Position numbers and translations under genes: made by a program
The notes under the pieces: model-generated
What the model was told of the DNA's origin: nothing
The model's database searches: none
The model's input: the letters and a program-made list of their open reading frames with translations, nothing else
Part shown: piece by piece, positions 21,492 to 30,033 of the stretch
Position numbering within the stretch: the stretch's first letter is position 1
Layout of the letters: the number at the start of each line of letters is the position of its first letter
Assembly (NCBI GenBank): GCA_028289325.1
Contig: JANQQN010000126.1
Coordinates: forward strand, 1-32,334
Direction of reading: 5' to 3'
DNA length: 32,334 nt
From: Myxococcota bacterium
GTDB lineage: Bacteria; Myxococcota; Kuafuiibacteriia; Kuafuiibacteriales; Kuafuiibacteriaceae

Positions 21492-23402
21492 CTAAAAATC
21501 GGCGACCTTCAACACCAAGCCGGCGAGCGGAGGCAGCGTGAGGGCTACCGAATGGTCGTGTCCGTGCATGGGAACCGGTTCCGAATCCACCCAGCCGCCG
21601 TTGCCCATCCCGCTGCCGCCATAAACGCTGGCATCGGTGTTGATGCGTTCGTTCCATCGTCCCCCGCGAGGTACCCCGATTCGATAGCCCTCACGAACCA
21701 CCGGCGTGTAGTTGAGGACGACCAGCACGACGTCTCGCTGTCGGTCCAATCGCAGATACACCAGCACGCTGTTGTCGCCGTCGCTGCAGTCGATCCACTC
21801 GAATCCCTGAGGGTCGGTGTCGAGCTCGTGCATCGCGGGCTCCTCTTGGTAGAGCCGGTTGAGGTCGCCGACCAGCTGCATCAACCCGCCGTGCAGCGGA
21901 TAGTCGAGGAGGTGCCAGTCGAGGGACTGCGCGTGGTTCCACTCTCGCCCCTGCCCGAACTCTGAGCCCATGAACAACAGCTTCTTGCCGCGCTGGGTGT
22001 ACATGGCCGTAAACATCAGGCGTAGGTTGGCGAATCGCTGCCAGTCGTCGCCCGGCATCTTGTCGAGCAGAGAGCCTTTTCCGTGCACCACTTCGTCGTG
22101 GGACAGCGACATCACGAAGTTCTCGTGATCGACGTACAGCCCGCGGAAGGTCAGCTCGTTGTGGTGGTGCTTGCGGTGGATGGGGTCGCGAGACATGTAG
22201 CGCAAGGTGTCATGCATCCAACCCATGTCCCATTTGAAGCCAAAGCCGAGGCCGCCGATCTCGACCGGACGGGAGACCATCGGCCAAGCAGTGGACTCTT
22301 CCGCGAAGGTTTGCACGCCGGGAAACCGGCCATAAACGACCCGATTGAGCTGACGCAAAAACTCCATGGCCTTGAGGTTTTCGCGACCGCCGTACTCGTT
22401 GGGAATCCACTCTCCGTCGTTGCGGGAGTAGTCGAGGTAGAGCATCGACGCCACGGCGTCCACGCGCAGACCGTCGATGTGGAACTTGTCTAGCCAGTAG
22501 CAGGCGCTGCTCAAAAGGAAGCTGCGGACCTCGTTTCGCCCGTAGTTGAAGATGGAGCTGCTCCAGTCGGGATGGAAACCCAGACGCGGGTCAGCGTGCT
22601 CATAAAGATGGGTTCCGTCGAAGTAATTAGGTCCGTGTTCGTCGGTCGGAAAGTGTGACGGAACCCAGTCGAGAATTATGCCGATGCCCGCCCCGTGCAG
22701 CACATCGATGAGATACTTGAAGTCCGCAGGGCTGCCGTATCGCGACGTGGGGGCAAAATAGCCGGTCGTTTGGTAGCCCCACGACGGATAGTACGGGTGT
22801 TCGGTCAACGGCAGGAACTCGACGTGAGTGAAGCCCAGGCGCTTGACGTGGTCCGCCAACAGTGGTGCCACTTCGCGATACGTCAGGAACCGATCTTCGT
22901 GACCCGGACGGCGCCAGGAACCGAGATGCACTTCGTAGATAGAGATGGGAGCGTCAAGCGCGTTGTATCGGGCTCGGTTTTCCATCCACACGTCATCGGA
23001 CCATGTAAAGTCGTCTTGCCAAACGATGCTCGCGGTACGCGGCGGCTCTTCCGCCGCGAACGCGAACGGGTCGGCTTTGTCGACCTCGTATCCATCGTAG
23101 CGAGACCAGATGTGGAACTTGTAAGCCTGGCCGACGCTGACGTCGGGAACGAAACGCTCCCAGATCCCCGACGCGCCGATCGCAGTCAGGTCGCAAGCCG
23201 TCTTGTCCCAGTCGTTGAAGTCGCCCATGACCGAGACGCGAACCGCATCCGGGGCCCAAACGGCGAACGCAGTGCCCCGCCGGCCGTCACGCTCGACGAC
23301 GTGAGCCCCCAGTTTTTCATAGAGACGGGTGTGGGTCCCTTCGTTGAACAGATGGAGGTCGACGTCTCCGACCAAGCTGGTTTCGTTCCTGTGCGTCGTC
23401 AT
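21492..23402 (-). CDS. glgB: 1,4-alpha-glucan branching enzyme
   Basis: GH13 enzyme that forms alpha-1,6 branches in glycogen, 636 residues. It lacks the extra N1 domain of the E. coli enzyme and starts with a single CBM48 (about 30-130: AFAVWAPDAVRVSVMGDFNDWD). The catalytic barrel has DWVPSHFPTDEHG, the nucleophile Asp315 in DGLRVDAVASM, the acid/base Glu in FAEESTAWP and SHDEVVHGKGSL for the transition-state Asp. The C-terminal all-beta domain begins near residue 540 and ends LAGLVLKVADF. ATG 23402 follows GGGGAG at about 10 bases; ATG 23435 is an alternative. No other glg gene is in the window, so glgB is separated from a glycogen operon. Confidence 0.96.
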   Translation of the reverse strand: MTTHRNETSLVGDVDLHLFNEGTHTRLYEKLGAHVVERDGRRGTAFAVWAPDAVRVSVMGDFNDWDKTACDLTAIGASGIWERFVPDVSVGQAYKFHIWSRYDGYEVDKADPFAFAAEEPPRTASIVWQDDFTWSDDVWMENRARYNALDAPISIYEVHLGSWRRPGHEDRFLTYREVAPLLADHVKRLGFTHVEFLPLTEHPYYPSWGYQTTGYFAPTSRYGSPADFKYLIDVLHGAGIGIILDWVPSHFPTDEHGPNYFDGTHLYEHADPRLGFHPDWSSSIFNYGRNEVRSFLLSSACYWLDKFHIDGLRVDAVASMLYLDYSRNDGEWIPNEYGGRENLKAMEFLRQLNRVVYGRFPGVQTFAEESTAWPMVSRPVEIGGLGFGFKWDMGWMHDTLRYMSRDPIHRKHHHNELTFRGLYVDHENFVMSLSHDEVVHGKGSLLDKMPGDDWQRFANLRLMFTAMYTQRGKKLLFMGSEFGQGREWNHAQSLDWHLLDYPLHGGLMQLVGDLNRLYQEEPAMHELDTDPQGFEWIDCSDGDNSVLVYLRLDRQRDVVLVVLNYTPVVREGYRIGVPRGGRWNERINTDASVYGGSGMGNGGWVDSEPVPMHGHDHSVALTLPPLAGLVLKVADF

Positions 23403-23736
23403 CGGAGTGGTCTCCCCAGGGGCGCAGGTCATACCGCGGACCGAGAACGAGAACACCCGCTTTTTCAGCAACCACGCCCCGCGCCGACCGCGGCGCCTCG
23501 ACCTGAGCAACCGAAAAGCGGGCGCCCCAGGTTCGCGCCTGAGGGAACGATTCCTCGCGCGCCGTGCCTATCGGAAAAACGACGATTCATCACATCTGCG
23601 CACTCATCATCTAGGGTGTCCGGCGTCGCCCACCACCATATGTGGGCATGCACCCTTGACGACGGGAGCACAGCGCATTCAACGTTAGACGACGCGGGGC
23701 CAGCGGCCTCGCAGATCCAAGGAGACAAACCAGACC
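23403..23736. promoter_or_regulatory. Divergent region between glgB and the small coiled-coil gene
   Basis: No gene is supported in this 334-base stretch. On the plus strand TTGACG (23656-23661) could be a -35, with CAACGT (23680-23685, spacing 18) as -10, followed by AAGGAGA (23719-23725) as the ribosome-binding site of the small gene. The glgB side contains two small hairpins: GCGCC/GGCGC near 23490-23505, and CAGG-TTCGCG-CCTG near 23530-23543. CATATG within CCACCATATGTGGG (23629-23645 region) is near-palindromic. No glgB promoter is convincing. Confidence 0.35.
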
Positions 23737-24015
23737 ATGGCTGGACGCACTGAAAGGGTGAACGCAAAGGACCTACTTGACCGCGCTGACGGCATCTTCT
23801 TCGAAGGCGACGTCGTCCGCTCTTGGGTGGAGCAGCTCGCGAAGCGCACCCGAGGCGCCATCGAGTCGGCGGCCGGCAATCGCTACTTCGAGACCGAGTG
23901 GCAGTCGGAGTACAAGGAGCTGGAAGAGGCGCTCAACGCACTGCAAGACGCGCAAGCGAAGCTCAAGATGTTTCAGGACGCGGTCAAGAAACGCGAGGGC
24001 CCCGGAGGATCCTGA
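23737..24015 (+). CDS. Small uncharacterised coiled-coil protein
   Basis: Soluble protein of 92 residues with no recognised family. It starts MAGRTERVNAKDLLDRADGIFFEGDVVRSWVEQLAKRTRG, given here by its parts: an N-terminal segment with LLDRADGIFFEGDVV, then a mostly helical region with a clear heptad pattern (ELEEALNALQDAQAKLKMF) and a short basic end. The gene is supported by a good AAGGAGA 11 bases upstream of ATG 23737, a plausible promoter and high G/C at third codon positions. It is flanked by divergent glgB and a convergent large gene 47 bases away. Function cannot be given from sequence. Confidence 0.68.
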   Translation: MAGRTERVNAKDLLDRADGIFFEGDVVRSWVEQLAKRTRGAIESAAGNRYFETEWQSEYKELEEALNALQDAQAKLKMFQDAVKKREGPGGS

Positions 24016-24048
24016 TCGCCAGTTTCGCCGCCGCAGCGCTCGATGCCG

Positions 24049-24074
24049 TCAAATCTGACGCCTCAAATCTGACG
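24049..24074. repeat. 12-bp tandem direct repeat at the stop codon of the DUF3857 gene
   Basis: TCAAATCTGACG occurs at 24049-24060 and again at 24063-24074, separated by CC. The second copy contains the stop codon of the minus-strand gene (24063-24065) and its last codons. The first copy repeats the same end just beyond the stop. Each unit is itself weakly palindromic. It probably reflects a small local duplication. Confidence 0.8.
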
Positions 24075-27000
24075 CTGGGGACGGCGGCGCTTCAAGTCTC
24101 GTAACTTCCGTTGCGCGAGGGTGTGGGTAGAGTCGGCCGCTCGCTCGTGCGGTTCGATCTGCACTCTGCCGTATGCTCTCGCCGCGAGCTCGAACAGCTC
24201 GAAGTGCTCGTAGACCCTGCCGATCACATACCAATCGGCGCTGGAAGGCTCCGAGCGCCCTAGGAGCTCCAGGCGCTTCTGCAGGAGCTTCATGGCCTCT
24301 TGGGCGCGTCCGGTCTCGGCGTAGAGCGCGGCAAGGGTATGGAGCTGGCCGGGGTTCTTGAATCCACTGAGGCTATTGGCGCGCAGCGCCAGGCCCAGGT
24401 CTTCGTCGTCCAGGCGCTCTCGAAACAGGCTCCACCACGCGAGGTTGTTGTACACGCGGTCATCGGCCTTTCCGTCGGCGATCTTCCGCCTGAGCAGGCG
24501 TTGGGCCGCCCCGAAGTCGCGCTGACGAATCGCGAGGTCGACGAGTTGCTCGTTACGTAACGGCTCGGGGTCCCGTCCCTCGCCGGACCGGATGACCTTC
24601 TCGGCCTCGCGGTACCGCTCGGCCTCGACCAGCGCTCGAGCCCACAGGCGTTGAGCCAAGGGGGTTCCGGCCGCGTAGTGGCGAATGCGAGCGGCCGTCC
24701 GGAGCCGACCCGCATCGTCATCGAGGGCATCGAACTGCAGGAAGGTCGCGTGGTCTACGAACGGGCGAAGCCGAGCCGGCGCTTCCCTCCTCGCCCGCCT
24801 GAGCGCCTTCACGACCCCGCGATCGCCGGGACCGAGGGCGGCCAGCAGCGCCGCTGCGGTTCGGAGCTGCCCCATCGAGATCTGCGAGGGAGGCCCTGCC
24901 GGCCACGCGCTGAAGAAAGGCTGGAGGGCGGGCAGGTTGGCTCGCTCGTCGCCGCCCCACACCTCGCGCCCCCAAGTCAACCAACGGGCCGCCGCGTCGA
25001 GCCGACGGCGGGCGACGAGGGCGAGGGCCTCGTGGCCGGCGAGCCATGCGGTGCTCGCGCCGCCGCGGATGCGGTATGCACCCCTCTCCTTCACCACGAA
25101 CCAAACGCCCTGTCGGCCCGAGCCTCCTTCGATGCGGGTCGTCACCCGGTATCCCGCCTCGTCGTCGCCTTCGGACGAGAACCGGGTCAGGCTCAGAATC
25201 GAGTCGCGCAAGATCGTGTGCGGCGTATCCCCATCCTGGACCCGGCTCAACGCCACCAGCTCGCGCTGCAGGCTGGCCTCGAGCGCTCGGCGGTGCGGCG
25301 GGGCCAAGCTATCGCGGGCAAAGAATCGGGACAGGTCGTCGATCTGGCCCCGCCCGTCGAACATCGCTTCGTACAGGTGTTGAACGATGCGGCCCGGGTC
25401 CCCGTCCTTGAGCCGGACCTCCTCGTAAGGCTTAAGCCGATCGAGCGTGCGCACCTGGGATTCGAGAGCGACGGGGTCACTCGCGCCGGGAATCGCCATC
25501 AGGGCGACCTCTTTGGCCTCATCGTACGCCCGGGCGGTGACGAGGAACTGCAGGGTCGCTTCGATCACCGCCTGGCGAGCGGCGGGGGGCAGTCGCATCT
25601 GGTCGAGGACCCGCAATCCATCCGGGCGCCCTCGCAGCAAAATGGCACACGTGACCTCCAGCCCATCTCGGATCAACGACCGGCTCGTATCCGGGGCCAG
25701 CACCGACAGCTCTGCGCACCGGCCGGTCCGAAACAACGCCATCAACAGGTCTTGCTGAACGTCGTCATCGGCTTCCTGGTGTTTGGACAGCGTGCGGTAG
25801 TGGCCGATCGCGGCGTCGACGCCCGCGGGGTCGGCGTAGTGACGCCCGCGCCGATCGTGCTCCAAGACCTCAGCGAGATTCTTACGCGCCTGTAGGTTAT
25901 CGGCCTGAAGCTCCAGCACTCGTTGGTAAGCCGCGATCGCGCCCTGTCGGTCGAACCCGGGTTTGAACGCACGACCGAGCTGATCGTGCTGGAGAACCCA
26001 GGCCAGGATGTAGCTGGCGTAGGGGGAGTCGGGCTGTAGCGCCACCGCTCGCGCCGCCACCGCCCGCGCCGCGTCGCCGAGGTTTACTTTGAGCAGCGCC
26101 TCGGCCAACCGCGCCTGGTGCAGCGCATTGCCGGGCGTCGCGTTCGCGAGCGCTCGGTAATAGCCGATGCCTTCTCGCAGTTTGCCTTGCCCAAGAAGTC
26201 TCGCCCCTTCGTGGTCGAAGTGAACCATCGGCACGTTCTCGTCCCACAGGTCTTCGAGCCCAGCCACCAGCGCCCGCAGTTCGTCGGCCGTGTAGCGGCG
26301 CTGGTGCAGATCGAAGACGAATGCCGCGTCGACCCCACCGTCGTCGCGCAGTCGATACTGGGCCTCGAACGTTCCCGGGCCGAGTGACCAGCGCCGGCTC
26401 TCGGGCAACTCGCGCAGCGAATATCCGCGGGGTGGCTGAATGCGAAAGCGCACTTCGGCCCGGTATGGCTCGGCCCACTCGAGATCTCGGCGACGGTCGG
26501 CCACCGCCCGGTACGCCCGGCGCCGGGAGCGCTTCATGTCGTCGGCTCCCGTGGCCAGCGCCGCCTGGCGGATCTCGTCGGGCAGCCAGTTGAATACGAT
26601 GGCGTTGGTGAGGCGCACGCTGGCCTCCTGGGACGAAGTGACCCCGATATTCGCGTGATCGATATGAAGCTCGATCTCGAAGGGCACCTTCATATCTTTG
26701 GGATCCGACAGCTGGTACGACGACAGACGCGAGCGGTACGTTGTCCGCGTATAGCGCTCGAGCGCGCCCTTGATCTCTTGATCCGGCGAGTCCGCAAACT
26801 GCCTTCGCAGCCGCTCCTCGATGGAGCCGAAGACCGAGGTTCGTTCGACGACGTCGACGGGGCCCCAATCAGACATGGTGACCGTGCGGTGTTCAACGTA
26901 TCGATTCGCTTCTACCGGCGATTCGGGGAGGCGCAGGAGGGCGTTGACTTCGGGGCTGACAACCAGCGCCCATCGCCCCTGTACCGACGTCGGCAGCTGA

Positions 27001-28217
27001 CCCGGCGACGCCAACGGCGCCGTGACATCGACCCAGACTTCGGGGCCACCGGCCACCCGGACGATCGCGTGGTTGAACGGCTCGAGACCCGGCAAGGCCG
27101 GGCGAATATCTTCATCGAACCCCGACCGAACCAGCGCAAGGTCGGCTTCGAACCCGACCGCCCGCAGCATGGCGATCAGGAGCAGGGCCTTGTCTTTGCA
27201 GTCGCCGAAGCGACGAGACAGGGTGACCGCTGGTGTCCACGGCACGACCGAGCGCTCGCCGAACTCTACGCCAGTGTAGCGCACCAGCTCGTGCAAGCGC
27301 GCGACGACGGCGGCAATGCGAACGCGGCGAGGCGAACGGCGATCGATCCCCTTCACGATCGAGCGCGCGTCGAAGCCTTGGAGCTGTCGGCGTACGAGCT
27401 GATGGTAGGGCCCCGCCACCCGTCGCCAATCGGGCACGGTGCTGAACGCGACGTACGGCCGGCGCGGCGTGTCTCGAGGCAGGAGGCTCGCCGTGCGGAG
27501 GCGGCCAGGGACGGTACCCGCATCGAAGGTCAACGTCGTGATCCCCTCCGCCACCGTGACGACCGGCTCGATATCGATACCTCGGATTTCGTGGACCAGC
27601 GGCAGGCCTCGCGGAATCTCGAGAATCAAGCGAGACGACAATACCGGCAAAGACATCCCGAACCAGAACCGCCCCGACGTACCCGACGAGAAGAACGGCT
27701 TGTCCTCACGTTCGACGATCCTCTGCACGATTCTCGCCCCCGGAACCAACGCCGGTAGCGGGGCGATGAGACGTCGAGCGTCGGTGAGCAGGCCCTCTTC
27801 GTGCTCGACCGGAGCCTCGGCGATCGTCGACGGATCGAGAGTGAATGTCTGGCCGTCGGGGGTGGTCACGGTGGCCGACAGCTCGGGCCTCGCTTCGAAC
27901 CACGGCCGGTAAGTGACGCTCATGCGCGCCCACGGATCGATGTTGCGGAGGCTGACCACACGAAGCTCGAGCTCTCGGATCCGCGTCTTCGTACCGTCGA
28001 CGGAGAAGCGGTATCGGGTCTCCTGCCTCAGCACCTCGACCGGGAATCCCGCCGCCGCGGCCAGCGCGCGGGACACCGCGGCCACGGACGGCGCGGGAGA
28101 GGTCGCCGGCGGCGGGGCGGCCGGCGGGGCAGAGGGGGCCAAGCTCCGGCAATGGGCGCTGAAGACAGCGAGCGCTGCCACGACGACGGGTCGACGGGTC
28201 ATCTGCCGCAAGCTCAT
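24063..28217 (-). CDS. Large DUF3857/transglutaminase-core/TPR protein
   Basis: Envelope-associated protein of 1384 residues, function unknown. The N-terminus is a hydrophobic signal (VVVAALAVFSAHC) followed by a Pro/Ala/Ser-rich linker; Cys23 sits in an imperfect lipobox with His at -1. A DUF3857 region (about 55-235) precedes a transglutaminase-like core whose triad can be placed: Cys340 in RFGDCKDKALL, His383 in FNHAIVRV and Asp397 in VWVDVTA. A beta-rich segment follows (about 430-680), then TPR-like helical repeats (about 690-850 and again about 1150-1370). The fold can support protease, transpeptidase or amidase chemistry; no substrate is evident. ATG 28217 is used; ATG 28202 is an alternative. 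It is the longest gene in the window and is transcribed alone. Confidence 0.88.
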   Translation of the reverse strand: MSLRQMTRRPVVVAALAVFSAHCRSLAPSAPPAAPPPATSPAPSVAAVSRALAAAAGFPVEVLRQETRYRFSVDGTKTRIRELELRVVSLRNIDPWARMSVTYRPWFEARPELSATVTTPDGQTFTLDPSTIAEAPVEHEEGLLTDARRLIAPLPALVPGARIVQRIVEREDKPFFSSGTSGRFWFGMSLPVLSSRLILEIPRGLPLVHEIRGIDIEPVVTVAEGITTLTFDAGTVPGRLRTASLLPRDTPRRPYVAFSTVPDWRRVAGPYHQLVRRQLQGFDARSIVKGIDRRSPRRVRIAAVVARLHELVRYTGVEFGERSVVPWTPAVTLSRRFGDCKDKALLLIAMLRAVGFEADLALVRSGFDEDIRPALPGLEPFNHAIVRVAGGPEVWVDVTAPLASPGQLPTSVQGRWALVVSPEVNALLRLPESPVEANRYVEHRTVTMSDWGPVDVVERTSVFGSIEERLRRQFADSPDQEIKGALERYTRTTYRSRLSSYQLSDPKDMKVPFEIELHIDHANIGVTSSQEASVRLTNAIVFNWLPDEIRQAALATGADDMKRSRRRAYRAVADRRRDLEWAEPYRAEVRFRIQPPRGYSLRELPESRRWSLGPGTFEAQYRLRDDGGVDAAFVFDLHQRRYTADELRALVAGLEDLWDENVPMVHFDHEGARLLGQGKLREGIGYYRALANATPGNALHQARLAEALLKVNLGDAARAVAARAVALQPDSPYASYILAWVLQHDQLGRAFKPGFDRQGAIAAYQRVLELQADNLQARKNLAEVLEHDRRGRHYADPAGVDAAIGHYRTLSKHQEADDDVQQDLLMALFRTGRCAELSVLAPDTSRSLIRDGLEVTCAILLRGRPDGLRVLDQMRLPPAARQAVIEATLQFLVTARAYDEAKEVALMAIPGASDPVALESQVRTLDRLKPYEEVRLKDGDPGRIVQHLYEAMFDGRGQIDDLSRFFARDSLAPPHRRALEASLQRELVALSRVQDGDTPHTILRDSILSLTRFSSEGDDEAGYRVTTRIEGGSGRQGVWFVVKERGAYRIRGGASTAWLAGHEALALVARRRLDAAARWLTWGREVWGGDERANLPALQPFFSAWPAGPPSQISMGQLRTAAALLAALGPGDRGVVKALRRARREAPARLRPFVDHATFLQFDALDDDAGRLRTAARIRHYAAGTPLAQRLWARALVEAERYREAEKVIRSGEGRDPEPLRNEQLVDLAIRQRDFGAAQRLLRRKIADGKADDRVYNNLAWWSLFRERLDDEDLGLALRANSLSGFKNPGQLHTLAALYAETGRAQEAMKLLQKRLELLGRSEPSSADWYVIGRVYEHFELFELAARAYGRVQIEPHERAADSTHTLAQRKLRDLKRRRPQRQI

Positions 28218-28219
28218 CG

Positions 28220-28231
28220 AACATTCATGTT
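28220..28231. promoter_or_regulatory. Inverted repeat next to the DUF3857 gene start
   Basis: AACAT-TC-ATGTT is a perfect 5-bp inverted repeat with a two-base centre, lying 3-14 bases upstream of the minus-strand start codon at 28217. It occupies the place where a ribosome-binding site would be expected, and no Shine-Dalgarno is visible there. It may be an operator or a small RNA hairpin. Confidence 0.25.
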
Positions 28232-28317
28232 GGGGGGCGTGGGCCTTTCAAAACAAGGGCCGCTCTCAAATCATGGGGCGATGCCCCGCGATAACGGGAA
28301 CGAACCCGCCGGTCCCT

Positions 28318-28345
28318 TTGAACTTCGGTGCCCAGCGGATAACGT
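28318..28345 (+). promoter_or_regulatory. Sigma-70-type promoter of the AidB-like/FAH operon
   Basis: TTGAAC (28318-28323), 16 bases, then TAACGT (28340-28345) is the best promoter match in the window. Seven bases after the -10 box falls at 28352, two bases before ATG 28354, so the transcript should be leaderless or nearly so; no Shine-Dalgarno is visible. Upstream are two small hairpins, GGGGC-GAT-GCCCC (about 28275-28288) and CGGG-AACGAA-CCCG (about 28295-28308), close enough to the -35 to matter for regulation. Confidence 0.55.
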
Positions 28346-28353
28346 TAAAGTTG

Positions 28354-30033
28354 ATGGCCTTCGTTCAAACCCCGCCTCGGCTGCTCAATCAGTTCGACGA
28401 CGATGCCCTGCTACAGGAATACCTCGCGCGGACCGTCCCGGCCGACAACAGGGCGGAATGGACGGAGGAGCTGCGACACCTGGGGGAGATCGCGGCCGAC
28501 GACCTGTTCAACGCCCAGCAGCAGGACCGGTCGCGCGAGCCAATTCTGACCTCGTGGAGTCCGTGGGGGTCGAGGATCGACGAGATCGAACTGACGCCCG
28601 TATGGAAACGTGCGCACCAGCTATCGGCCGAACACGGATTGGTCGCGACCGGCTATGAGGGTCGCTACGGTTCGATGGATCGCCCGCTGCAATTCGTGAA
28701 GAACTACCTGGTCCAGGCGTCGTTGGATTTCTATTCTTGCCCGCTCGCGATGACCGATGGGGCCGCGCGGACCATCCTCAGCTCCAACCATGCTCGGGTC
28801 ATCGAGCGCGCCGTACCGCGCCTCACCACCCGTACCCCGCAGCAAATGTGGACGTCGGGGCAATGGATGACCGAACGCTCGGGAGGATCCGACGTCGGGC
28901 GCAGCGAGACGGAGGCCCGTCCGATCGAAGGGGACGAGTTCGCGCTGTACGGCACGAAATGGTTCACCTCCGCCGCGGCCTCGGAGGTGGCGATCACCCT
29001 CGCGCGGCCCACCGGTAACCCGGAGGGCGGACAAGGACTGGCGCTGTTCTACGTCGAGACCCGGACCGATGACGGACGTTTGAACGGGATCCGGATCGAC
29101 CGGCTCAAAGAGAAGCTGGGCACGCGTAAGGTGCCGACGGCGGAACTCACCCTCGATGGATGTCGGGCGATCGCGCTGTGCGGAACTACCCACGGCACCC
29201 GACACGTCGTCCCCATGCTCAGCATTACCCGGACCTGGAACGCGGTCGCGGCGGCATGGGGCGCACGACGCGGGCTGGCGCTGGCTAGGGACTACGCCAA
29301 AAAGCGAGTGGCTTTTGGTACCGACCTCGGCCACAAACCGCTTCATGTCGATACGCTCGCCCTGATCGCGGCCGAGACCGAAGCAATCTTCCACCTCGCT
29401 TTCCGGGCTGTCGAGCTTCTGGGACGGGTCGAGAGTGGAGAGGCCGGGCCCCAAGAGCAGGCCCTGTTGCGAGTATTGACCCCGATCGCGAAACTGACCA
29501 CGGGCAAGCAGGCCGTGGCCGTGGCCTCCGAAACGCTGGAGGCCTTCGGAGGCGCGGGCTACGTTGAAGATACCGGGCTTCCCGTGCTCCTGCGCGACGC
29601 GCAGGTTCTGCCCATCTGGGAAGGCACGACCAACGTTCTGTCGCTCGACATGCTTCGCGCCCTTCGCGACCAGGCGTGCGGAGTCGCGCTGGCCAGCGAG
29701 ATTCGGCGAGCCGCAAGCGAGGCCAAGGATCCTCGGTTGGACGGTTGCGTCGACCAGATCGCGCGCGCAGTCGAGAATGCCCAAACGTGGAGCCTGTCGG
29801 CAGCGGTCACCCCCGATGCCGCCGAAGCGGGCGCACGACGCTACGCCTTGACCCTGGGCCGCACGCTGCAGCTCGCGTACCTGTGCCAACACGCCCAGTG
29901 GTGCCTCGACAACGAGCGCGGCCCTCGCGCCATCGCCGCCGCCCGGCGCTTCGCCAGTCACGGCATCGACCTCATCGACCCCAAGGTCGACGGACAAGAC
30001 AGCGCCGCGCTCGCGTTCGGTGCGGTGCAGTGA
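28354..30033 (+). CDS. AidB-like acyl-CoA dehydrogenase family protein
   Basis: FAD-dependent flavoprotein of 559 residues. The layout follows the AidB branch: an N-terminal extension of about 120 residues (LLNQFDDDALLQEYLARTV, HGLVATGYEGRYG), then the dehydrogenase core with MWTSGQWMTERSGGSDVG, LYGTKWFTSAAASEVAITLARP and RIDRLKEKLGTRKVPTAEL, then helices ending with LEAFGGAGYVEDTGLPVLLRDAQVLPIWEGTTNVLSLD, quoted here only by FGGAGYVEDTGLP and IWEGTTNVLSLD. E. coli AidB binds DNA and is part of the alkylation response, but many homologues are ordinary acyl-CoA dehydrogenases. The C-terminal region does not show an obvious Lys/Arg-rich DNA-binding patch. ATG 28354 lies just after a strong promoter. 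The next gene overlaps its stop (GTGA). Confidence 0.9.
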   Translation: MAFVQTPPRLLNQFDDDALLQEYLARTVPADNRAEWTEELRHLGEIAADDLFNAQQQDRSREPILTSWSPWGSRIDEIELTPVWKRAHQLSAEHGLVATGYEGRYGSMDRPLQFVKNYLVQASLDFYSCPLAMTDGAARTILSSNHARVIERAVPRLTTRTPQQMWTSGQWMTERSGGSDVGRSETEARPIEGDEFALYGTKWFTSAAASEVAITLARPTGNPEGGQGLALFYVETRTDDGRLNGIRIDRLKEKLGTRKVPTAELTLDGCRAIALCGTTHGTRHVVPMLSITRTWNAVAAAWGARRGLALARDYAKKRVAFGTDLGHKPLHVDTLALIAAETEAIFHLAFRAVELLGRVESGEAGPQEQALLRVLTPIAKLTTGKQAVAVASETLEAFGGAGYVEDTGLPVLLRDAQVLPIWEGTTNVLSLDMLRALRDQACGVALASEIRRAASEAKDPRLDGCVDQIARAVENAQTWSLSAAVTPDAAEAGARRYALTLGRTLQLAYLCQHAQWCLDNERGPRAIAAARRFASHGIDLIDPKVDGQDSAALAFGAVQ

